From: Adineta ricciae
Taxonomy: Eukaryota > Rotifera > Eurotatoria > Adinetida > Adinetidae
DNA: 64,000 bases
NCBI GenBank assembly: GCA_905250025.1
Contig: CAJNOJ010000016.1
Span: forward strand, 620,001 to 684,000
Direction: 5' to 3'
Of this stretch, positions 49,642-60,373 are shown one piece after another. Position 1 is the stretch's first letter. Each line of letters opens with the position of its first letter. Made by a program: the position numbers and the translations under genes. The notes beneath the pieces are model-generated. The model was not told the origin of the DNA, ran no database searches, and saw only the letters and a list, made by a program, of their open reading frames with translations.

Positions 49642-51172
49642 CTAAAACGAAATCATATTTATCGTGCAAAGCATATTTTCCTAAAACATATCGTGAATCA
49701 TTTTTTCATTTAGGGGACCTAATCCGAATCACACCTATTTCGTCTGCCGGAGCTCGTATTACATGCAGAACGAAAGGCGTATGGGAAGTATGCGAACAAT
49801 CCTGACATTCAGTCATGCTTTTGAGAAAAAATTTCGATCGAATACAAAGATAATTAACGAAAGCAAATCGAAATCGTCGTCAGTAGAATAAGTTTTCTAA
49901 TATCTGTGGATAATCTTGACATGTCATATCGTATTGAAAAACAGCAAGAGGGACTACGCAATGGTAGAAGAAATCTACACATACTCGGAACAGAACAGAG
50001 AATGTTCGAAAAAAAACACTACAGAACAAATAGACGAGCAGAAGAATGACGAAGGGAAATAAGAAGAAAAAAAAAAAGAAATCGTACGCGCTTACGTTTG
50101 CTTCGCAAGACCATGAAAAAAAACCTTTCTATCCACGAGAACGAGGAAAAAAACTTGCACATTGGGTATAGTAAATGTATTGTTGTTGACGAAGAAAATG
50201 GCGGACAACGAGAGAAAATATCCCGACATTCTCCCTCTCTCTCTCGCTTTCTATCGCTACTCTGATATATATTATGTGAACACGCACGCACGTTGAAGAA
50301 GAAACACTCTGGCAGCAAAAGAGAAAAAGAAAAAAATTTTCATGCTCGCAACACATGCGCTAAGCATGGAAAAAAAAATATACACATCGGCAAGTCGGTC
50401 TAATACAACTATCTATGTATAGACCTTTTTTTATTCAGGAAAACACGTCGAAACTTTACGATCCGATGGACAAACATGTAAACATATGATTCTCGTGATT
50501 GACTTCATTGGATATGACCGATAGAAAAAATAAAGCGTCATTGTTCAAGAAAATTTTCGCGTTTATGTAACAGTTCTTATCTATTTCAAATTCGATAATT
50601 TCTACGTCATCAAGGGCGAATATTTTGCATTGAAAATCTATTTCGATTTTGCTGATTATGTAACATGCGTTCTTGAGGATTTGAAATTTTTTCATTAACA
50701 CATTTATACTATTGCACGCTACAGAACGTCTTTTCGAAATCGATAGTCAATATACTAATGATAAGCATATATTACGCGGAGCGAAAGATGCCACTTGGTG
50801 TCTAAAGTACAATCTGGGTATAGTAATGGAGAATCAACTTTAGTCGACCGATTGGCTGCTCGCTTGTATTCAGTCAGACAGTGAACCGAGAGAGGAGAAG
50901 AAGAAGAGAAAGAAAAAACGAAACGGTTCATTCTTCTCGAGAGAACACTGCCCTTTCTTGTTCAGTGCGAATGACAAGGAGAGAACGACCCACCGGTCAT
51001 TTGATCATTCTTCTCCATATGATGAACAACATCGTGCTGTAGAAACGTTCATATGAGATACGATAAACGCCATTGTATTTGTTTTTTTTCTCCTCAGTAC
51101 ATAAGAAAATAGTTGACCTTATTTGTCTATTAGATATTGCTCATTTAAACATTCTTTTTTCAATATTTCTAG
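49642..51172. other. Divergent intergenic region, ZIP / innexin promoters
   Basis: 1.5 kb between two divergent genes. A CT microsatellite lies at about 50228-50246. T-rich sequence ending TTTCTAG runs straight into the innexin ATG at 51173. No gene is supported in between. Confidence 0.5.
51160..51172 (+). other. Splice acceptor abutting innexin start codon
   Basis: A T-rich stretch ends in CTAG and the next base is the A of ATG. This is either the end of a 5' UTR intron or a trans-splice acceptor for a spliced leader. Confidence 0.55.
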
Positions 51173-52592
51173 ATGGCACTGTACTTGGTTACAGACGCAT
51201 TCAAAAAACTTGGCTCGCCAGGTGTAAAAAATGATGATTTCTACGATCGACTGAGTCGCAAATACTCCATGATCTTACTTGGTGTTTCATTTCTCATCAT
51301 CAGTTCATCGCAATTTATCGGCAGTCCAATCAACTGCTACACGCAAAACATGGCTTCTCATGTAACTTATATCAATTGGGTGTGTTGGATTAGTTCTTCG
51401 TATTATCTCCCATTCGATAAACCCCTACCAAATCGTTTTGAAAAAACACCTGAGAAAATGTAAGTAACTCAATTCATGTTCACGTCTTTCAACTATATCT
51501 GTCTTGTTTTAGTCCATATTATCAATGGGTGCCATTTATCCTACTCTGTATGATGTTTCTTTTCTATGTTCCTGGTTTTGTCTGGCGTAATTTGAATAAA
51601 GCATGCGGTATCAACACGAAAGTGATTACAAAAATGGTTACAGATATGGATCAATTAGATGGTGAAAAGCGTGAAGCAGCCGTGCGTGCTCTAGCCAAAC
51701 ATGTCGATAAGGCCTTAGCATATCATCGCGAATACGAATATGGTTTCATGTATAATGTTCGTCAGCGTGTTGGTTCGATAATTTGTTGTTCAATGGGTCG
51801 CCATTCTGGCAATTACTTAGCATTTACTTATGTCTTAGTCAAATTACTTTATATCTTTAATGCCATCGGGCAATTATTTCTTCTGAATGTCTTCATGGGT
51901 CGCGGTTTTACATTTATTGGTTTTGAAACCATCCATCGGTGGTGGAACAATCAGGAGCTTGAAGTTGTCGAACGTTTTCCACGTATCACTATGTGCAAAT
52001 TCATCATCCGAACACTGGGTGATAATATTCAACCGTATGATGTTCAATGTCTTCTCCCAATCAACATTTACAACGAAAAGGTAGGCACATTCCCGACAAC
52101 AAATAGTCAGAAACTGGTTTCTTGTAGGTTTTTATGATTATCTGGTTTTGGCTGGCATTTGTTACTATTGCATCTGTCTATGGTCTTGTCAAATGGTTCT
52201 ACTATTTCACAAGTGATGCTCGAATCAACTTTGTTCAACGCTTTTTGGAAGCGAATGAAATTCGTTATTCGAAATCGTCGAAAACTCGCCTGATGATAAA
52301 AAATCAAGATGATGATCATGCACCAGTCAAACGTGTAGATGATTTTGTTGACCACTATTGTCGACAGGATGGTCTCCTTTTGTTACGCATCATTAAAAAG
52401 AATACGAATAATGTTATTGCTGGTGAAGTCGTTTGTGCCTTATGGAATAATTGGAAAGTTCTACCACAGATTCGTTTCAATACATCATTGGAATCAGATA
52501 ACGGCGGACAAATTCTTGGCTTGGGAGTTAAAAGTCCACTGAAACAGAATAATTTAGGTGAAGTCAACGAAAAATTATTGCCACCCATGTGA
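51173..52592 (+). CDS. Innexin gap-junction channel protein
   Basis: Innexins form gap junctions and hemichannels in protostomes. Three exons (51173-51459, 51513-52080, 52128-52592) give 439 residues. The family hallmark YYQWVPFILL lies at the start of helix 2. Four membrane segments are seen at about 33-50, 104-125, 185-205 and 288-308. The first extracellular loop holds Cys in SPINCYTQN and WVCWIS; the second loop holds CKFIIRTLGDNIQPYDVQC followed by LPINIYNEK, a conserved innexin run. The C-terminal cytoplasmic tail is about 130 residues. Introns are 53 and 47 bp. Identification is secure; paralogue number is not assignable. Confidence 0.95.
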
Positions 52593-53029
52593 ACTATAGG
52601 ATGATGTCTTTGTTTCTTTTTTGCAATTGGATTACTAATGAAGATGAAAAGGTTGTTTTCTCGTGTATATGCAGAATTTCATAGTTAGATATATGGTTTT
52701 CATTATTAATGTATGTATCATTCTCTTACTGTAGTACGTAAATAAAAAGCTGGCGAACTGAAAATCTTCCGGAATGTTCTTCGTTCGAATTTGAACAGGT
52801 ACAATAGATACTCAGGAAAATTACATTAAAATGATAACATGCCATTCGATCTTAATTGATTCATTTTCGATGAAGTACTTGTGTATAAGTAGTAGAGTCG
52901 CAGTTAATCCTGTTGTCAAACAATAGTATACTACATAAAACATTTTCATGGGTAGCTTGGTTATGAACAAAGAGTGGATTAAGTAATAAGTTCAAACATC
53001 GACCACATCCATAATAATAACTATTAGTA
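52593..53029. other. Convergent spacer, innexin / dynein light chain
   Basis: 437 bp of AT-rich DNA expected to carry both 3' UTRs. An AATAAAA run near 52740 could be the innexin polyadenylation signal. No gene is seen. Confidence 0.55.
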
Positions 53030-53553
53030 TCAATTGACTTGTTGCACAGTTACAAACGGTGATATTGCAAATATCGATACCACACAATACCTATTGCAAT
53101 AGAACATAACATATCTTCTTCTACACCTATATTTCTTACATCCATTCATTTTCCCATCTGAAATATTACAAGATTGGATACAGTTGTTCGTCGTGTTTGT
53201 CTTGCTTACTCAACTATCGTACTTCCGTCAATCCCAAAATCCCACAGACAACCATTGCCCATATGAACATTATCGATCTTCTTTGGAACGATCACTGCAC
53301 TAACTATTGTTCGAAAGGATTGTTGAATGTCGGTTAGCGATTGCTGACACGAGTGAATGATCTGTTGAGTCCATTGATCGGCCATTTGTTCATTGTATCT
53401 CTTTCTATTTAACACACTTTCGACAATATTTCGAACGAGATCCATCGCTTTTATCACATCGAAATCGTGAGTTACACTGTGAGAATGCTCGACAGACATG
53501 AAATAAATAAAGATTTTAAAAAACTGGCGCTCTTCTTTGATCACTCCTGCCAT
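53030..53553 (-). CDS. Dynein light chain, Tctex type
   Basis: Tctex-type light chains bind the dynein intermediate chain and cargo. Three exons (53210-53553, 53140-53157, 53030-53099) join in phase to 143 residues; a second ATG at 53499 would give 125, closer to the usual 113-116. The conserved parts are YNEQMADQWTQQIIHSCQQS, NGCLWDFGIDGSTIVEWENE and MYCVVSIFAIS, the C-terminal strand that forms the dimer. The middle exon is just 18 bp, and without it and the last exon the reading frame stops after TIVE, which could make an unspliced reading look truncated. It shares a divergent promoter with the p24 gene. Confidence 0.85.
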
Positions 53554-53782
53554 CTATGCCATCGAAATCGAAAACTCATTGATCAAGTAATTTTATTCCA
53601 ATAGTCCTAGTGTTGAATTCTGATCAACAGAAGTAGTTTTATTCTATTAAATCTCTTTTAGTCGTTGCGATGGCATCTGATTGGTTAGTCTTCGAAATAC
53701 CATGTGCTAACTTGATACGCTGGCACATATTCTGATCAATCGTACTATTGAATCAATTTCGTAAAATAGTGCACTGATAGGA

Positions 53783-54480
53783 ATGCGGTTGATTTTGAAA
53801 TTTTTAGCAATTTTCGTCCTTTTGATTGAATCGACGTATTCAATTAGTTTCCACTTGCCAATCAACACAAGAAAATGTCTAAAAGAAGAAATCCACAAAG
53901 TAGACGCTCGTCTAACGTAAAGCCTCCTTTCTCTATGCATTCAATTCGATTCTAGGACACAATGGTCACTGGTGATTATGATATAACTGTTCTTCCTGGT
54001 TTAATCACTCATCTCGACGTTAAAGATACCAAAGGACACACACTTTACAATAAGGAAGATGCGATCAAAGGCAAATTTGCTTTCACCACTGAAGAATACG
54101 ATATTTTCGAAGTCTGTTTTGAAACGAAATTACCACATGGTCAACAGCAGCATCACTTATCCGCTCAGCACACAACGAAAGAAGTGTCGATTAAAATCAA
54201 ACACGGTGTGGAAACGAAGGATTACGATACGTTAGCCAAAGCAAATAAACTCAAACCATTAGAAGTGGAACTGAGTCGATTGGAGGATCTTTCTGCGGCT
54301 ATTGTATCCGATTTTGCATATATGAAACAACGTGAAGAAGAAATGCGTGATACAAATGAGTCAACAAATAATAAAGTGCTTTACTTCTCGATCTTTTCCA
54401 TGTGTTGTCTAATGAGTTTAGCTATTTGGCAAGTTCTCTATTTACGACGATATTTCAAAGCCAAAAAGCTCATCGACTAG
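53783..54480 (+). CDS. TMED10: p24 family cargo receptor, TMED10 type
   Basis: p24 proteins cycle between ER and Golgi and sort cargo into COPII/COPI vesicles. Two exons (53783-53899, 53956-54480; 56-bp intron) give 213 residues. A signal peptide ([14 protein letters not shown]) precedes the GOLD domain with [19 protein letters not shown]. The lumenal coiled coil [19 protein letters not shown] leads to [19 protein letters not shown], a membrane helix, and the tail [13 protein letters not shown] with the FF/YF-type COPII signal and the KK-containing retrieval signal. The starting ATG is the only one before the signal peptide. Confidence 0.95.
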
Positions 54481-54989
54481 AATGCATATGTCTCGTGTGC
54501 TCAAACAAACATTTAACATTGTTTTTCTTTGCTCGGTTTTTTCTTTTTTTCCTTGTTCTACATTCTGATTAAAAGATGAAGAAACATAATAACTATTATT
54601 CGATGTCAACACGGTCTAGTTTTTATTTTCAATTAATCTCGTTCATTTTCATTCTCTTTGCTATTTTGTAGTATAAGTTTTATGATAATGTTTAGATATG
54701 GGGTTAACAAAGATGAACAGCATACGATTGTCTTTTTTTCTCATTGATTCGCACAGATTTCTTGGATCTTGTTAGGATAAAATCAGCATAATCTCTTTCG
54801 GTCATAAGGTGACTATTTTCACGTGTAAATGCATCATTAGTCGAAACAGGCATGCTGATGTAATCTTGCACAATACACATGCATGCTTACTACCTATGCG
54901 TCACTCGTCCGTTATATTTTCGTATATAAAAGAAAAAGAACAACTTGGAGTTTTTATTTTCATTGTCGACATTTCTTCGAATATATCAA
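54481..54989. other. Spacer between TMED10 and AlkB-like gene
   Basis: About 500 bp of T-rich DNA after the p24 stop. It holds the p24 3' UTR and the promoter of the AlkB-like gene. The frame that precedes ATG 54990 in phase (from 54945) contributes no conserved residues. Confidence 0.5.
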
Positions 54990-55915
54990 ATGGCTAGTTC
55001 AGTACCATCTTGGGCGCAAAATGCGATGGTTTACGGATCGAATGATTCGTTTTTAATACTCGACATATTTCCGAAAGAGGAAGCAGATGATCTTTTCTAC
55101 GGTTTACAAAAGGAAGTTGAATGGAATACGATGAGACAAAGAGGTAAACGTGTGCCGCGTGATATTTCCATTCAAGGAACAATAACTATCGAAGATGGAG
55201 ATGAGTACGAACCACTCTATCGTCATCCAGCGGACGAACAACCTGAACTTGTTCCCTGGACACCTACAGCACTAAAAATCAAACAGAGAATTGAGGAAGT
55301 CATTAATCAAAAACTTAATCATGCATTAATACAATGCTACCATAATGGAAAAGATAATATTGGTGAACATTCCGATAAAACGTTAGATATCCTGCTCGAC
55401 TCGAACATTGTAAATTATAGTTTAGGTACGACATCTTGTTCTTTTCAGTTCTATCGACAAGTGCAATTCTTCTAGGTGCGGCGCGTACAATGACATTAAT
55501 CCATAAACGTCAACGGGGTCTTCGACAAGATTTTAAACTACCACACAATTCCCTATTTGTTTTGGGTTGGCAAACCAATCGTGAATGGCAGCATTGCATT
55601 CGTCCTGATAAACGTCCGAATGATGTCAAAGATCCCGACGAACTTGCTTTCTACGGCGAACGAATCTCGTTAACTTTGCGAAGCGTAGCAACGTTTCTAA
55701 ATCGTCGAACTAGTCGCATTTATGGTCAAGGTGCACGATTTAAAACGCTCAATGAACATTTTGAAGATGACGAATACAATGACGATGAACTCGACATGGT
55801 CCGTGCATTTAGTTCAGAAAATTATCAATCGTCCGAATTCGATTGGCATGCAGCGTACGGTCAAGGCTTCAGTGCACTAAATTTCAAAGTTTTGAATTCA
55901 AAACAGAAAAGATAG
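54990..55915 (+). CDS. AlkB-like 2-oxoglutarate/Fe(II) dioxygenase
   Basis: AlkB enzymes oxidatively demethylate nucleic acids or proteins. Two exons (54990-55425, 55476-55915; 50-bp intron) give 291 residues. The iron ligands are His and Asp of GEHSDKTLDI, with the distal His probably in REWQHCIRPDKR. The 2-oxoglutarate-binding arginines fall in ERISLTLRSVATF. Upstream, ALIQCYHNGKDNIGEHSD gives the usual strand before HxD. The tail IYGQGARFKTLNEHF resembles a motif I recall from fungal AlkB-like proteins. Substrate cannot be predicted; it is not a clear ALKBH2/3 by eye. The gene converges on the FAM20 gene with 85 bp between stops. Confidence 0.85.
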
Positions 55916-56000
55916 ATAATTGATCTATTGTATTTAACAGTTAACAAAATTATGATATAAAAAAATATTTTTCACTAAGAAAAACACATTTAAAATCCAC

Positions 56001-58545
56001 TTATTCGATGCCATCATCGATCATCACTTCTTTCACTGTGTAAGTTTGAAAACATTTATCGATCTGTGCAAATAAGATTTTCAAACGTCGATCAACAGCG
56101 ACAAGATGTTCCTCAATAAGAATCTTTGGTAAAATTTCACCGTCATTCAATGAAGCGAAGAGTAGTTTTGAAAGACCTTTCTGGTATAAATTGTATAAAC
56201 GCATAAATGTTGAGTAACGAAAAAAGCAACACTGACGAATCGGTGCTAAAATCGATAGATCATCGATATCATGCCGACCAAAACTCCGACCATTATCGAG
56301 ATGAACTAAAGCCGTATTAATACCAAAAGAACTGATTCGCATCATATGGTGCCGATCTAAATTACCTACCAAGACAAACAGATTGAACAAAAGCTGATAA
56401 ACATGACTCACCTGTAAGAAAATCAAATGCACATAAATCCATCATGTCCAGTAGTAATCGATTGTGATAATCTTCATCGATCATTACATGTTCATAGCAG
56501 TAATTTTCATTCGTTTCCCATTCAGCTTTTCGTACGGCACTGTACGATCGTCGGTATGGATGCGTGATCTTTTGCCAATCAACTTCAGGCGGTCGAGGTA
56601 GAAGTAATTGAACAGAACCTTCTAGGCGATTTCCTGGTTTACCACAGATTGCATGCGATGTATCACAGTAATAGGAACAATGTCCGCGGAAGCACGTATT
56701 GTTTGCTAAAAGAAGGAGGTGCTTATCGAAAGTAGAGCGTAAATGAAAACGAGTTTACCAGGCGAAATGAAAAATGTACTAGCTAACTCTTCAGTTGCTT
56801 TATCACGAATATCACTGGTTACATTCAATAAACGTCCGATCAGCGGTGGCACACGATTAAAGCCAAGAACTCTACATGAAAGTACTTTTTATCTATTCGA
56901 TATCGTTCATAAGCAATAAAAGATCGTACTTGTCAAGATGAAATGCAGCAATTTCTGCATGGTGTCTTTCAATATCGCTGAAATAGAAATGATCTGGTAG
57001 CGTTTGATAATTGCGTGGAACTCTAGAAAATATTAAATTGTCATTCAAGAATTTCGATGAATATTTTTCATTTAGAGACCTGTAAGGTTTCAATAAAGCT
57101 TGGAAACCATCGGGTAATTGAAGAATAAGTTTTATTTGAGTGCCCTGAGACAGTTCACCTGAAGATCAGAAACAAGAACTATATGATTCCGAGAACATCA
57201 AACCGATATTTTCAACATACTCGCTTCGGATATTGAACCATTTTGCAAATGATTCAATAGAGATCGAAATTCTACACTGTTGGGATCATATACACGGGAA
57301 TTCGTCACAGTTTTCATCTGCTGATACCATGTTGTATTCAATCGTCTGAAAAATAATCATATCAAATGATCAGTGTTAGTTTATCAAACTAGGTGTCGTA
57401 ACAGTTATGAAAGGAAGTTAGTAGCGCAGCTCTAATGATGATACACACCGGATGCACATGTGAATGAATTTGGCGGACTTAATATCTATTTATAACTGAC
57501 TAACAAAAGAAGAGTTGAAGTAAGGTCGATATGAACACAGTTTATCGTGATTTATGCATCTCTTTTTATTGACAATTTAGTTAAAAGCTTTTGCGAAATA
57601 AGAGACTAATTGAAATATTAGTAATGTTTCCTAGCACATGTCTTTTCTTGCATATAATTAATCTATTCATCGTTTAGGTGCGTTTCTCTGAGCAAGCAGG
57701 GAAACAGCTCGATGAAGTCAAATAAATTTGAGTAATCACATTCAATCTCCAGTAGAAATAAAAGCGATAATTTCGAGCGAAACATATATCGAACCTTGTT
57801 GATTAACATATTTTCATCATGATCGATACGCTCCAATGGATTAGATATTCAGTAAGCATACTCATACTACTAATACGCATCGACAAGAAGAAAGAGAAAC
57901 ATGTGTTTACTGTCAACACCACTTATCATAATAAAGCATCGTTTCGTAAGCAAGAAAAAAAACGTTCTAATCAAGAAGAATGAGCAGATCGTTTCGAAAC
58001 ACTTACTCCGGATTATCTTGAGCTAAACTTTCGTGCATAATATCGGCTAAACTGATGCTCGTATCATTCTGATGTTCGATTTTCCATTTGGTTAAGACAT
58101 GGAGAACGAACTGTCTCAGTCGCATTTTATCATGTTGATTGAAGTTCTTCGAAGTAGTCGTGAGATTGATTGGCAATTTCATAGGTTGCTTGTTCAGATC
58201 TCCTGAATCACCGGTTTCCATTGGTGTGTTCGTATCACTTCGATTCACTTGTAATGTTTCCCTACGAAACTTTTTCAAATTCCATAGTAAATGATCGAGA
58301 TTTGCTTGGTGAATTCGATTCTCCCGAACTAGTCGATAAAGTTCATCAATACGATTAGAATTTTTTCGTAATGATTGATGGCGAGATATTTCGGGTAAAC
58401 CCGGTTTGCTTCTTACAAAACGATTTGGTCGTTCAAGTTCATTTGCTGATCGGAGGAATATACAAAGTGTCGTCAAAGAGAAGAATGTAGTGATCGTTAA
58501 ACCGACCAGAATTGAAGAACGTAAACGAAGACGTAAGTACCGCAT
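56001..58545 (-). CDS. FAM20C-like secretory-pathway kinase
   Basis: FAM20 kinases act in the Golgi lumen; FAM20C phosphorylates Ser-x-Glu in secreted proteins, FAM20B phosphorylates xylose. Seven exons (58007-58545, 57221-57345, 57080-57158, 56930-57022, 56759-56871, 56412-56705, 56001-56365) give 535 residues. A type II membrane anchor lies at 12-30. The kinase core has [40 protein letters not shown] (disulfide region), FDFLTGNLDRHH (catalytic Asp) and [20 protein letters not shown] (metal-binding Asp), then [16 protein letters not shown] is nearer to FAM20C than to FAM20B. The first intron is 661 bp, much longer than the rest. Confidence 0.9.
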
Positions 58546-59668
58546 TCATTCATAACACGTTGATAATTTTATGTGTTCTATTCCTGAAAAGATAGAAGAG
58601 CATGCTTGGATATGACTTCTTTTTCTTTCGGCTTTTCTATTTCTCTTTCTCTCCTTCTGTATCCTACACACACATCTTATACGAGTCATCCTTCCGACAC
58701 TCAAATGACTTGATGATTGTTCGCTTGACTACTTTTCTAATATCTATGATTACTTACATAAGAACAGGATAGAACTTGATATCGGTTTCCGATTTCTGTT
58801 GTACACAAGCCTCTCGAATCTTGACAAAACTCCTCGTAACTGATTGTTATCTACACACTTCTTAGATATTCAATTAACGTGTGCCGATCGAACGTTTTTC
58901 AACCGGCTACTCGTTCACTCTTCGAACAATACATTACAAAATATCGTCACCGTATTTGTTACGTTTTTATGTCCTTGACGATACTCATCTAATCAAATAA
59001 ATCAAACTAATGAAATTTGCAAAGGCTGAGACACATGATCTGTCAAACTAAATAAAAACTCTCTCATACGAATAAAACAAAAAAAACAAAGTTTCTCCTT
59101 TTTTTTTTGGTTGAATAACAAAAGAAAAATGATCGTGCTCTGCTGTATTCTACCAGAAGAATAATATTTCTAAGTTACCGACAGTTGTATGCCGTCTTTC
59201 CTTTTCAACGTGTACATGTATAAGCTGTAGAGTGAAGAGTAAAAGAACGACAAGAAAATGTTTGGTTTACATTTATACGTAAATATACAGTCGCATTGAA
59301 TGATATTAACTTTCATGAGACAAATCGTGCGGAGCATATGGACATGGTATATGCGTCATTCGTTGATGTGTCTATTTTTATGGCGTTCGATCATTGACCA
59401 GAATTTTCGGTGATTAAACAAGACAACGTTTGGTGTGTTTTGAGAGAATCCTTATTAAATAACATTGCTTATTAATCAAATTCAAACAGCATGGAAGGTC
59501 GTGAATGAGCCCGATGACATTTGAGACAAGCTTGTTTGGAATAGCAGAAGAAGAAGAAGATGAATTGGCTTACGTTTTCAAACTGTCAACTCGGTGATCA
59601 TAGACTAATTTCCCAGTAGACTGGTTCTATCCAGTTGACATTCTGTGATGAAATTTTTTTCACAAAGA
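58546..59668. other. Intergenic region upstream of FAM20 gene
   Basis: 1.1 kb of AT-rich DNA without a supportable gene. It contains T-rich runs near 59100 and GAAGAAGAAG near 59553. It should include the FAM20 promoter. Confidence 0.5.
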
Positions 59669-60307
59669 TTAACATGTCCGAAAACAACTATCGGAGAAAT
59701 TTTCAATAGATCCTTCGTATATCGGTTGTTGATCGGATAATTCAAACAGAGAAAAGGTCTTGTGGGAAATTAGATTGTCATTAGCCTGATTTTGCCATTC
59801 GTCTCTTCCTACGAAGCCAAAAGCTACTTTGAGTGATGCAAGAAAGTCAATAACAAAGAAATTTTCCTTTATCAATAGAGAATAAAGTCCTACATGAAAC
59901 TGATGATTACCACTGACAATTCCTACTAGTTCCCCTATGGAGTCATATTCTAACTGTAAACTGGCAATTCGATTGCTCAGACCCGGATATATCTTATCGT
60001 AAATTCTACAAGTTCAGACGAGGAAATAAATAGTCATTTCATTTCAAAGTGGATGCAAGTGATGGCCTTTTACTCTTCATCACCAGATTCACGTCCTCAA
60101 GATGTGCTGCTTTTCAAATCTTCTTCAGAGGGAGCCACCACATTGCAATTCGTATTCTTTGTACTTAATTTCAGCTACTACAGGCAAAAGAATTACGACA
60201 GTCCAATGTTTCAGAGTATTACCTAGACTCTCATAGATGTTCTTTGTTATAAACAAACTGTAAGGTTCACCTCTAACCAATCCAATCGATGCTATAGACT
60301 GACTCAT
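59669..60307 (-). pseudogene. Uncharacterised, probably broken two-part gene
   Basis: On the minus strand an ATG at 60307 opens MSQSIASIGLVRGEPYSLF and runs 60 codons to a stop at 60125. A neighbouring frame then reads NCNVVAPSEEDLKSSTS before TGA, suggesting a frameshift. From about 60005 to 59669 a third stretch reads IYDKIYPGLSNRIASLQLEY ... NHQFHVGLYSLL ... LASLKVAFGFVGRDEW and ends FRTC. No splice pair I found joins the parts in frame. Composition looks protein-like, so a decayed gene is the best guess. Its start lies 66 bp from the divergent HEAT-repeat gene. No homology is claimed. Confidence 0.35.
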
Positions 60308-60373
60308 CGGGATTTTTCGATATGCAAAGAAATAAATAGAGTTTCAGATAGAAAACTTGTTCGTCAACAGAAA

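Noticed and set aside
53206..53553. Truncated dynein light chain ending at TIVE
   Set aside because: The apparent early stop lies in an intron; an 18-bp exon and a final exon restore the WEN...MYCVVSIFAIS C-terminus.
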